NCBI GenBank assembly: GCA_946480065.1
Contig: CAMLJA010000110.1
Coordinates: 1-6,641 of the forward strand
Reading direction: 5' to 3'
DNA: 6,641 nucleotides
Origin: an uncultured Thermomonas sp.
Lineage (GTDB): Bacteria > Pseudomonadota > Gammaproteobacteria > Xanthomonadales > Xanthomonadaceae
Shown: one piece after another, positions 1 through 6,641 of the stretch
Layout: every line of letters begins with the position of its first letter
Position numbering within the stretch: the first letter of the stretch is position 1
Notes under the pieces: generated by a model
Told to the model about the DNA's origin: nothing
What the model saw: only the letters and a program-made list of their open reading frames with translations
The model's database searches: none
Translations under genes and position numbers: made by a program

Positions 1-455
1 TCAGCGGCAGGCCGATCAGCGCCTGGCAGCGTGACGCGCCCGGCCCGCGCCTGCCGCTGAAGGTGCTCAGGCTGGCGCTGGCGCCGCCGCGGCGGGAGGA
101 CCTGCACGCGCGCATCGAGGCCCGCTTCGACGCCATGCTGGCGGCGGGCTTCCTCGACGAGGTGCGCGCCCTGCGCGCCCTGCAGGCCCTGCGCGCGCAT
201 CCGCGGCCGCTGGACCTGCCGGCCCTGCGCGCGGTCGGCTACCGGCAGGCCTGGGAACACCTGGACGGCGCGTCCACGTCGGCGGACTTCCGCGCGCGCG
301 CGATCGCCGCCACCCGCCAGCTGGCCAAGCGCCAGTTCACCTGGCTGCGCGGCGAGCTGGACGCGCGCTGGTTCGACCCCGTGACCCGGCGCACGGAACT
401 GGACGCCGCGGTGGCGGCGTTCCTGCCGCAAGCCGGCCCAAGCGGCCCGTCCTGA
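1..455 (+). CDS. miaA: tRNA dimethylallyltransferase MiaA, C-terminal half (5' end cut by window)
   Basis: MiaA transfers a dimethylallyl group to the N6 of A37 in tRNAs that read codons starting with U; it acts in the cytoplasm. The gene enters from the left edge; the first whole codon begins at base 3 and 150 residues remain of a protein that is usually about 310-320 long, so the P-loop and most of the catalytic domain lie outside. The visible part aligns with the E. coli C-terminus as I remember it: SGRPISAWQ, then [21 protein letters not shown], then [11 protein letters not shown] and the strongly conserved [17 protein letters not shown] short triple repeat, LRA-LQA-LRA (bases 171-197), makes the segment before [13 protein letters not shown] about five residues longer than in E. 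coli. Its position just upstream of hfq is the classical miaA-hfq arrangement. The stop is TGA at 453-455. The identity is secure. Confidence 0.95.
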   Translation, partial: SGRPISAWQRDAPGPRLPLKVLRLALAPPRREDLHARIEARFDAMLAAGFLDEVRALRALQALRAHPRPLDLPALRAVGYRQAWEHLDGASTSADFRARAIAATRQLAKRQFTWLRGELDARWFDPVTRRTELDAAVAAFLPQAGPSGPS

Positions 456-472
456 GCTACCATCGGGCGGCA

Positions 473-491
473 CCCGTCGCCAGGCGACGGG
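473..491 (+). other. Perfect inverted repeat (hairpin) between miaA and hfq
   Basis: CCCGTCGCC (473-481) and GGCGACGGG (483-491) are exact reverse complements separated by one A. As RNA this would fold as a stem of 7-8 GC-rich pairs with a 3-5 nt loop. It begins 18 nt after the miaA stop. No T-tract follows, so it is not a canonical intrinsic terminator. It could be an attenuating or mRNA-stabilising hairpin, or an RNA-processing site between miaA and hfq. The structure is read directly; the function is unknown. Confidence 0.55.
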
Positions 492-539
492 CGACAGGGA
501 CCGGGGGAGTGCCGCCAAGGCATCTGGTCCATGCGCACG

Positions 540-569
540 AACAACAAGAACACAGCAGTGGGGAACAGC
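540..569 (+). promoter_or_regulatory. A-rich ARN-repeat leader of hfq, candidate Hfq autoregulatory binding site
   Basis: The 30 bases ahead of the hfq start are unusually A-rich for this genome and consist almost entirely of A-R-N triplets: AAC AAC AAG AAC (540-551), then AGC AGT (554-559), a GGGG block (560-563) that serves as a weak ribosome binding site, then AAC AGC (564-569) touching the ATG. ARN repeats are the known ligand of the Hfq distal face, and E. coli Hfq is known to repress its own translation by binding its 5' leader. That this leader works the same way is my inference. Confidence 0.4.
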
Positions 570-830
570 ATGTCCAAGGGGCAATCCTTGCAGGATCCTT
601 TCCTGAACGCCTTGCGCCGCGAGCGGGTGCCGGTGTCCATCTACCTGGTCAACGGCATCAAGCTGCAGGGCACCGTCGAATCGTTCGACCAGTTCGTGGT
701 CCTGCTGCGCAGCACCGTCAGCCAGATGGTCTACAAGCACGCCATTTCCACGGTGGTACCCGCGCGCAACGTGCGGATCGCGCCGACCGGCCCGGGCGAG
801 GACGAGCCGGCCGAGGCGGCCGCCGACTGA
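570..830 (+). CDS. hfq: RNA chaperone Hfq
   Basis: Hfq is a hexameric Sm-like ring that pairs small RNAs with target mRNAs and affects their stability. The 86-residue product matches the family almost residue for residue over the core: Q8, D9 and F11 in the N-terminal helix, the arginine rim patch RRER at 16-19, the Sm1 region with NGIKLQG (28-34) and SFDQF (38-42), and the Sm2 signature YKHAI (55-59). After about residue 70 only a short tail remains, ending acidic ([10 protein letters not shown]), against the longer tail of the 102-residue E. coli protein. The start at 570 ([10 protein letters not shown]) is chosen over the in-frame ATG at 531, because families start at this point, GGGG at 560-563 gives a weak ribosome binding site, and nothing comparable precedes 531. 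hflX follows after 38 nt, so the two are probably cotranscribed. Confidence 0.97.
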   Translation: MSKGQSLQDPFLNALRRERVPVSIYLVNGIKLQGTVESFDQFVVLLRSTVSQMVYKHAISTVVPARNVRIAPTGPGEDEPAEAAAD

Positions 831-868
831 GCCTTGCATTCGCGGCGATCGCCCGCATCTAGGGCCCG

Positions 869-2194
869 ATGCCGACCCAATTGTTCGAACGCTCCCGCGG
901 GGGCGAACACGCGCTGCTGATCCAGCCCCATGCCGGCGGGCCGCCGGCCGAAGGCGCGCTGGAGGAATTCGGCGAGCTGGCCCGTTCCGCGGGCGCCACC
1001 GTGGCCGCGGTGCTGACGGCCCGGATCGACAAGCCCAGCCCCGCCACCCTGGTCGGGAGCGGCAAGCTGGAAGAGGTGAAGGCCGCCTGCGAGGCCACCG
1101 GCGCCGACCTGGTGCTGGTCAACCATGCGCTGAGCCCGGTGCAGGAGCGCAACCTGGAGAAGATCCTCGGGCGGCGGGTGGTCGACCGCACCGGCCTGAT
1201 CCTGGACATCTTCGCCCAGCGCGCGCGCAGCCACGAGGGCAAGCTGCAGGTCGAGCTGGCGCAGCTGCGCCACATGGCGACCCGGCTGGTCCGCGGCTGG
1301 ACCCACCTGGAGCGCCAGCGCGGCGGTTCCATCGGCCTGCGCGGCCCCGGCGAGACCCAGCTGGAAACCGACCGCCGCCTGCTGCAGAAGCGGGTGGACG
1401 TGCTGCAGAAGCGGCTGGAGAAGGTCGAGGTCCAGCACACCCAGATGCGCCGCGCGCGCGTCCGCAGCGAGCTGCCGCGGGTGGCGCTGGTGGGCTATAC
1501 CAATGCCGGTAAGTCCACCCTGTTCAACGCGCTCACGGGCGCCGACGCCTACGCCGCCGACCAGCTGTTCGCCACCCTCGACCCCACCGTGCGCAGGATC
1601 GAGCTGCCCGGCGGCGGCGTGGTGCTGGCCGACACCGTCGGCTTCGTCCGCGACCTTCCGCACGAACTGGTGGCGGCGTTCCGTTCCACCCTGAGCGAGG
1701 CGCGCGAGGCCGACCTGCTGCTGCACGTGGTCGACGCCGACGACCCGCTGCGCGAGGAGCGCATGGCCCAGGTCGACGCGGTGCTGCGCGAGATCGGCGC
1801 CGGCGACATCCCGCAGCTGCGGGTGTTCAACAAGATCGACCGCATCGAGGGCGCCACCGCGCGGATCGACCAGCGCGGCGAGGCCGGGCACGCGGTGTGG
1901 CTGTCGGCCCGCGACGGGCTCGGCATCGACCTGCTGCGGCAGGCCTTGGGCGAGCAGCTGGACCTGCGGCGGGTGGTCGGCGAGGTCTTCCTGCCCACCG
2001 ACGCCGGCCGCCTGCGCGCGCGCCTGCACGCGCTGGGCGCGATCCGCGCCGAGGCGCACGACGCCGAGGGCTGGCGGCTGCAGGTGGACCTGCCGGCGGC
2101 CGAGGCCGCGCGCCTGGCCGCGCAGGCTGGCGGCGCGCCGCTGCGGGCGCTGGTGCCGGAGGCCCCGGCGCATCCCGTAGAATCCCCGGCATGA
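869..2194 (+). CDS. hflX: GTPase HflX, ribosome-splitting factor
   Basis: HflX is a cytoplasmic GTPase that binds the 50S subunit and splits stalled 70S ribosomes, notably after heat shock. The 441-residue product is close to the E. coli length of 426. The N-terminal HflX domain holds LVNHALSPVQERNLE, DRTGLILDIFAQRA and the family-specific GLRGPGETQLETDRR (156-170), followed by a coiled-coil linker. The G domain has all its motifs: G1 GYTNAGKST (209-217), the switch I region FATLDPT (234-240), G3 DTVG (255-258), G4 NKID (321-324) and G5 SAR (346-348). A C-terminal domain follows. The start ATG has AGGG at 861-864 just upstream and gives the usual N-terminus. Its stop overlaps the hflK start in ATGA at 2191-2194, which suggests translational coupling. 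No motif is missing. Confidence 0.97.
   Translation: MPTQLFERSRGGEHALLIQPHAGGPPAEGALEEFGELARSAGATVAAVLTARIDKPSPATLVGSGKLEEVKAACEATGADLVLVNHALSPVQERNLEKILGRRVVDRTGLILDIFAQRARSHEGKLQVELAQLRHMATRLVRGWTHLERQRGGSIGLRGPGETQLETDRRLLQKRVDVLQKRLEKVEVQHTQMRRARVRSELPRVALVGYTNAGKSTLFNALTGADAYAADQLFATLDPTVRRIELPGGGVVLADTVGFVRDLPHELVAAFRSTLSEAREADLLLHVVDADDPLREERMAQVDAVLREIGAGDIPQLRVFNKIDRIEGATARIDQRGEAGHAVWLSARDGLGIDLLRQALGEQLDLRRVVGEVFLPTDAGRLRARLHALGAIRAEAHDAEGWRLQVDLPAAEAARLAAQAGGAPLRALVPEAPAHPVESPA
2178..2183 (+). promoter_or_regulatory. TAGAAT box seven bases before the hflK ATG, candidate -10 of a leaderless internal promoter
   Basis: TAGAAT differs from the sigma-70 -10 consensus TATAAT by one base and stands out in GC-rich coding sequence. 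It lies in the last codons of hflX. Seven bases (2184-2190) separate it from the ATG at 2191, so a transcript started at the normal distance would begin at or next to the start codon. No ribosome binding site precedes that ATG. No convincing -35 element is visible. The motif is seen; promoter activity is inferred. Confidence 0.3.
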
Positions 2195-3300
2195 GCAACC
2201 AGCAGACCGGCCCGCGCGGGCCAAATCCCCTCCGGATGGCGTGGAACCGGCCGGGCAGTGGCGGCGGCCGCAACCGCGGCGGCGGCGGGCTCGGCGGGCT
2301 GCTGGACCGCCTGCCGCGCTTCGGCGGCGGCGACGGCGGCATGGCGCGCTGGGTCTGGATCGTGCTGGCGCTGTGGCTGGCGTTCAACTGCTTCGTGCTG
2401 GTCGCCGAGCAGCAGCGCGGCGTGGTGCTGCGCTTCGGGCAGTTCCACCGCACCCTGCAGCCCGGCCCGCACTTGAAGCTGCCGTGGCCGCTGGAGCGCG
2501 TGGTCAAGGTCAACGCCACCCAGATCAAGACCTTCAGCGACACCGTGCCGGTGCTGACCCGTGACGAGAACATCGTCAGCGTGGAGATCAACGTGCAGTA
2601 CCGCGTCGGCGACCCCAAGCTCTACCTGTTCGGCACCCGCGACGCCGACGGCGTGCTGCAGGAAGCCACCCTGAGCGCGGTCCGCGAGCAGGTGGGCCGC
2701 TCCGACCTCGACACCGTGCTGAGCGCGCGCAGCGCGCTGTCGGTTTCGTCCAAGCAGCGCCTGCAGGAGGCGCTGGACGGCTACCGCACCGGGCTGGTGG
2801 TGACCGAACTGAACCTGCCCAACGCGCGGCCGCCGGAGGAAGTGAAGCCGGCCTTCGACGACGTCAACGGCGCCCAGCAGGACAAGGACCGGATGAAGAA
2901 CGAGGCCGAGGCCTACGCCAGCCGGATCGTGCCCGAGGCCCGCGGCCAGGCCGCCCGCGTGCGCACCGTGGCCGAGGGCTACCGGACCGCCGCGATCGCC
3001 CGCGCCACCGGCGACGCCGCCCGCTTCAGCCTGCTGGTGGAGCAGTACAAGGCCGCCCCCGAGGTGACCCGCAAGCGGCTGTGGCTGGAGACCGTGCAGC
3101 AGGTGCTGGCGAAGAACCGCAAGGTGGTGGGCGGCGACGGCCGCCAGCTGATCTACGTGCCGATGGCCGGCGCCGCGCCCGCCGCGCCGCAGCAGGCGCT
3201 GGTGCCGGAGCTGGCCTCGCCCACCGTCAACGCCGCGCCCGCTGCAGAGGCCGGGCCCCGCCCCAGCCGCCCGCAGGGGCGCGAGGAGAGCGAACGATGA
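2191..3300 (+). CDS. hflK: HflK, SPFH/band-7 membrane protein of the HflKC-FtsH complex
   Basis: HflK and HflC form a large inner-membrane cage around the protease FtsH and control its access to substrates. The 369-residue product has a glycine-rich cytoplasmic N-terminus (about 21-50), one transmembrane segment (about 53-72) and a periplasmic SPFH domain beginning EQQRGVVLRFGQF, with conserved DENIVSVEINVQYRV (125-139) and ARPPEEVKPAFDDV (212-225). A charged helical region with NEAEAYASRIVPEARGQA follows. Beyond KVVGGDGRQLIYVP an Ala/Pro-rich tail of about 44 residues exceeds what I remember of the E. coli protein. The start at 2191 is chosen for its ATGA overlap with hflX. A second in-frame ATG at 2236 gives MAWNRPG, which matches the classical HflK N-terminus (E. 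coli MAWNQPG), and is a serious alternative; neither start has a clear ribosome binding site. The stop overlaps hflC in ATGA. Confidence 0.95.
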   Translation: MSNQQTGPRGPNPLRMAWNRPGSGGGRNRGGGGLGGLLDRLPRFGGGDGGMARWVWIVLALWLAFNCFVLVAEQQRGVVLRFGQFHRTLQPGPHLKLPWPLERVVKVNATQIKTFSDTVPVLTRDENIVSVEINVQYRVGDPKLYLFGTRDADGVLQEATLSAVREQVGRSDLDTVLSARSALSVSSKQRLQEALDGYRTGLVVTELNLPNARPPEEVKPAFDDVNGAQQDKDRMKNEAEAYASRIVPEARGQAARVRTVAEGYRTAAIARATGDAARFSLLVEQYKAAPEVTRKRLWLETVQQVLAKNRKVVGGDGRQLIYVPMAGAAPAAPQQALVPELASPTVNAAPAAEAGPRPSRPQGREESER

Positions 3301-4160
3301 GATTCTCGGCGTGGATGCCCGCGGCCTTCGCGGCGTTGCTGCTGGCGCTGGGCTCGGTGTTCGTGGTCAACGAGGGCCAGGCCGCGATCGTGCTCAACCT
3401 GGGCAAGGTGGTGCGCACCGACATCGGCCCCGGCCTGCACTTCAAGATCCCGCTGCTGGAGTCGGCCCGCGTCTTCGACCGCCGCCTGCAGGTGCTGGCG
3501 GCCGAGCCGGAGCGCTACCTGACCTCGGAGAAGAAGGACGTCAGCGTGGACTTCTTCGCGATCGGCCGGATCGCCAACGTGCGCGACTTCTACCGCGCCA
3601 CCGGCGGCGACGAGACGGTGGCCGCGCAGCGGCTGGCGCCGATCATCAAGGACGCCCTGCGCAACGAGATCAACGCCCACACCCTGCAGGAAGTGGTGTC
3701 CGGCGACCGCGACAAGGTGCTGGCCGCGCAGCTGGAGTCCATCAACAAGGGCGCCGCCAACCTGGGCGTGGCGATCACCGACATCCGCATCAAGCGGATC
3801 GACCTGCCGACCGGCGGCGAGGTGATCGAGCAGGTCTACCGCCGCATGCGCGCCCAGCGCCAGCAGGTGGCCAGCAAGCTGCGCGCCGAGGGCCAGGAAG
3901 AGAAGCAGAAGATCGAGTCCGAGGCCGACCGCGAGAGCCAGGTGCTGCTGGCCGAGGCGGAGCGCGACGCGCAGAAGCTGCGCGGCGAGGGCGATGCCGA
4001 GGCGGCCCGGATCTACGCCGAGGCGGCCAACCGCGACCCCGCCTTCTACGCCTTCCAGCGCAGCCTGGAGGCCTACCGCAAGGCGTTCGCCGACGGCGAG
4101 GCGGTGATCGTGCTGGAGCGCAACGACCCGTTCCTGCAGTACCTGCGCAGCGACCGCTGA
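3297..4160 (+). CDS. hflC: HflC, SPFH/band-7 partner of HflK
   Basis: HflC is the second subunit of the HflKC cage that modulates FtsH at the inner membrane. The 287-residue product has an N-terminal transmembrane segment (about 6-24), then the SPFH domain starting VFVVNEGQAAIVLNLGKVVR, with GPGLHFKIPLLE (44-55), the conserved TSEKKDVSVDFF (76-87) and DIRIKRIDLP (162-171). A long Glu/Lys/Ala-rich helical stretch (about 183-245) follows, containing GEGDAEAARIYAEA, and then DPAFYAFQRSLEAY. E. coli HflC is 334 long; the difference seems to be an insert in the SPFH domain that is absent here, between GDRDKVLAAQ and GVAITDIRI. The start has a strong ribosome binding site, GAGGAG at 3283-3288, inside the end of hflK, and the ATG overlaps the hflK TGA by ATGA, as expected for subunits made in equal amounts. 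Confidence 0.96.
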   Translation: MRFSAWMPAAFAALLLALGSVFVVNEGQAAIVLNLGKVVRTDIGPGLHFKIPLLESARVFDRRLQVLAAEPERYLTSEKKDVSVDFFAIGRIANVRDFYRATGGDETVAAQRLAPIIKDALRNEINAHTLQEVVSGDRDKVLAAQLESINKGAANLGVAITDIRIKRIDLPTGGEVIEQVYRRMRAQRQQVASKLRAEGQEEKQKIESEADRESQVLLAEAERDAQKLRGEGDAEAARIYAEAANRDPAFYAFQRSLEAYRKAFADGEAVIVLERNDPFLQYLRSDR

Positions 4161-4163
4161 CCG

Positions 4164-4352
4164 ATGGCCGACCTGTGGGCGGCCCTGTGCCTGGTCGCGG
4201 TGGTCGAGGGCCTGTTCCTGTTCGCCGCGCCGGCCGCCTGGAAGCGCGCCGCCGAGCGCCTGCTGCGGATGCCCGACGAGCACGTGCGCCGGGTGGGCGC
4301 GGTGTTCCTGGTCCTGGGCCTGGTCTCGCTGTTCCTGCTGCGCCGCGGCTGA
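4164..4352 (+). CDS. yjeT: Small inner-membrane protein, DUF2065 (YjeT) family
   Basis: This 62-residue protein has two hydrophobic segments (about 4-21 and 43-59) joined by a short charged loop, so it is probably a helical hairpin in the inner membrane. It carries the family pattern seen in E. coli YjeT: VxEG after the first helix start (VVEGL), a P-x-x-W-K turn (PAAWKR, 23-28), P-D (37-38) followed by RRVG, and a C-terminal LRR. Its molecular function is unknown. It sits 3 nt after the hflC stop, the same slot between hflC and purA that yjeT holds in E. coli. This suggests a role linked to HflKC or FtsH, but that is only guilt by association. No strong ribosome binding site is visible, so it may depend on coupling to hflC translation. 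Confidence 0.9.
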   Translation: MADLWAALCLVAVVEGLFLFAAPAAWKRAAERLLRMPDEHVRRVGAVFLVLGLVSLFLLRRG

Positions 4353-5768
<1,416 letters not shown>

Positions 5769-5776
5769 GGCGCGCG

Positions 5777-5808
5777 CCGGGGCCGCGCGTCGCCTGCGCG
5801 GGCCCCGG
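5777..5808 (+). terminator. Long GC-only hairpin after purA, possible terminator without T-tract
   Basis: CCGGGGCC (5777-5784) pairs with GGCCCCGG (5801-5808). The stem continues with GCGC (5785-5788) against GCGC (5796-5799), past a single bulged G at 5800, plus a closing G-T pair around a TCGCC loop. It starts 8 nt after the purA stop. The bases that follow are GC-rich with no T run, so termination would have to be by an atypical hairpin or Rho; it may only protect the mRNA 3' end. Confidence 0.45.
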
Positions 5809-5964
5809 AGCCGGCCGGCGATCCCGCTGGCTGAACGCGTCTGCGCCATCCGGGCGGCAAGCCACCCGGTCGTGACTTCCGGCGCTGTCGCGGCGGCCCG
5901 GCCGACGCGATGATCGCCGGTTCGCGGACCTGCCGTCCGCGCCGCCCACGATCGAGGAGCTTCC

Positions 5965-6641
5965 ATGCGTCGTACCCTGGTGACCGCAATCGCGCTGGCG
6001 CTGGCCAGCGCCGGCCCCGCCGCCCATGCCCGTCCGGCCGCCGCGCCCGACGCCCCCGCCGGAGCGGTGTCCACCGTCACCACCCAGCTGCCACGCGACG
6101 TCCGCCCGACCAGCTACGACATCGAGGTGGCCCCGCACGCCGACCGCCTGGCGTTCGACGGCAAGGTGCGGATCAACGTCGACGTGCTGCAGCCCACCCG
6201 CTCGATCACGCTGAACGCGGTCGACATGACCTTCGGCAAGGTCGGCCTGGCCCGCGCCCAGGGCAAGGACCTGGTGCCCAAGGTCAGCGTGGACGCCGCC
6301 GCCCAGACCGCCACCTTCACCTTCGACCAGCCGCTGCCGGTGGGCAGCTACCTGCTGTCGATCGAGTACAGCGGCAAGATCGGCACCCAGGCCAACGGGC
6401 TGTTCGCGCTGGACTACCCGACCCAGGCCGGCCAGAAGCGCGCGCTGTACACCCAGTTCGAGAACTCCGACGCGCGCCGCTTCATCCCGTCCTGGGACGA
6501 ACCCAGCTTCAAGGCCACCTTCGACCTGACCGTGAACGCGCCGGCCGGCGACTTGGTCGTCGGCAACATGCCGGCGGCGTCGACCAGGGACATCGGCAAG
6601 GGCATGAAGCAGGTGGTGTTCCGGACCACGCCGAAGATGTC
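5965..6641 (+). CDS. Secreted M1-family (aminopeptidase N-like) metallopeptidase, N-terminal part (3' end cut by window)
   Basis: The frame is open from the ATG at 5965 to the window edge, giving 225 residues of a protein expected to be about 850-900 long. Residues 1-22 look like a signal peptide (MRR, a hydrophobic Ala/Leu core, then AHA before R23), so export to the periplasm or beyond is likely. After an Ala/Pro linker comes the M1 N-terminal beta domain: LPRDVRPTSYDIEVAP (42-57), FDGKVRINVDV, and the conserved block TQFENSDARRFIPSWDEP (163-180) followed by SFKATFDLTV. This block is highly characteristic of M1 aminopeptidases. The GAMEN and HEXXH zinc motifs would lie downstream of the window, so catalytic competence cannot be judged. 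GAGGAG at 5954-5959 supports the start. The 196 nt after purA hold the hairpin above and no clear promoter. Confidence 0.88.
   Translation, partial: MRRTLVTAIALALASAGPAAHARPAAAPDAPAGAVSTVTTQLPRDVRPTSYDIEVAPHADRLAFDGKVRINVDVLQPTRSITLNAVDMTFGKVGLARAQGKDLVPKVSVDAAAQTATFTFDQPLPVGSYLLSIEYSGKIGTQANGLFALDYPTQAGQKRALYTQFENSDARRFIPSWDEPSFKATFDLTVNAPAGDLVVGNMPAASTRDIGKGMKQVVFRTTPKM

Noticed and set aside
531..569. Upstream in-frame ATG for hfq, adding 13 residues
   Set aside because: The family start is [10 protein letters not shown] at 570. The extension has no homology, no ribosome binding site precedes 531, and the A-rich stretch is better explained as a regulatory leader.
844..853. Palindrome GGCGATCGCC between hfq and hflX
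   Set aside because: It is a short perfect palindrome with no loop space beyond the centre and no extension; such GC palindromes are expected by chance at this composition.
731..2224. Open frame of 497 codons on the minus strand opposite hfq end and hflX
   Set aside because: It is a shadow of hflX: no domain is recognisable, the composition is low in complexity, and the opposite strand carries all GTPase motifs.
5850..5869. Imperfect hairpin CCGGGCGGCA / AGCCACCCGG upstream of the aminopeptidase gene
   Set aside because: It has one mismatch and a very tight loop, with no T-tract and no positional logic; it was not strong enough to annotate.

Overview
The window is a stretch of conserved core chromosome from a high-GC gammaproteobacterium. 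The base composition is visibly GC-rich, with codon third positions dominated by G and C. The protein sequences (Hfq beginning [10 protein letters not shown], PurA beginning [10 protein letters not shown]) and the gene order point to the Xanthomonadaceae/Lysobacteraceae, perhaps a Luteimonas- or Lysobacter-like organism. The family-level placement is an inference from remembered homologues; the genus is a guess.

Layout, all on the + strand: 3' half of miaA (1-455), hfq (570-830), hflX (869-2194), hflK (2191-3300), hflC (3297-4160), a yjeT/DUF2065 small membrane protein (4164-4352), an intrinsic terminator (4395-4421), purA (4476-5768), a GC-rich hairpin without a T-tract (5777-5808), and the 5' part of a secreted M1-family aminopeptidase (5965 to the window end). 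No tRNA, rRNA, CRISPR array, insertion sequence or attachment site was seen. No gene-free stretch exceeds about 200 bases.

The order miaA-hfq-hflX-hflK-hflC-yjeT-purA matches the classical E. coli block. hflX/hflK and hflK/hflC each overlap by the four bases ATGA, and yjeT starts 3 nt after hflC, so hflX to yjeT reads as one translationally coupled unit, probably with hfq and miaA upstream. Functionally it joins tRNA modification (MiaA), sRNA-based control (Hfq), ribosome rescue (HflX) and membrane protein quality control (HflK/HflC around FtsH). purA (AMP synthesis) lies beyond the terminator, and the aminopeptidase is a separate gene.

I see no new multi-gene system. The points worth a second look are regulatory: a run of ARN triplets filling the hfq leader (a possible Hfq autoregulation site), a TAGAAT box seven bases before the hflK start (a possible internal leaderless promoter), a similar TAGAAT box directly abutting a terminator hairpin ahead of purA, and GC-rich hairpins after miaA and purA that lack T-tracts. 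The start sites of hfq, hflK and purA also needed deciding from context.
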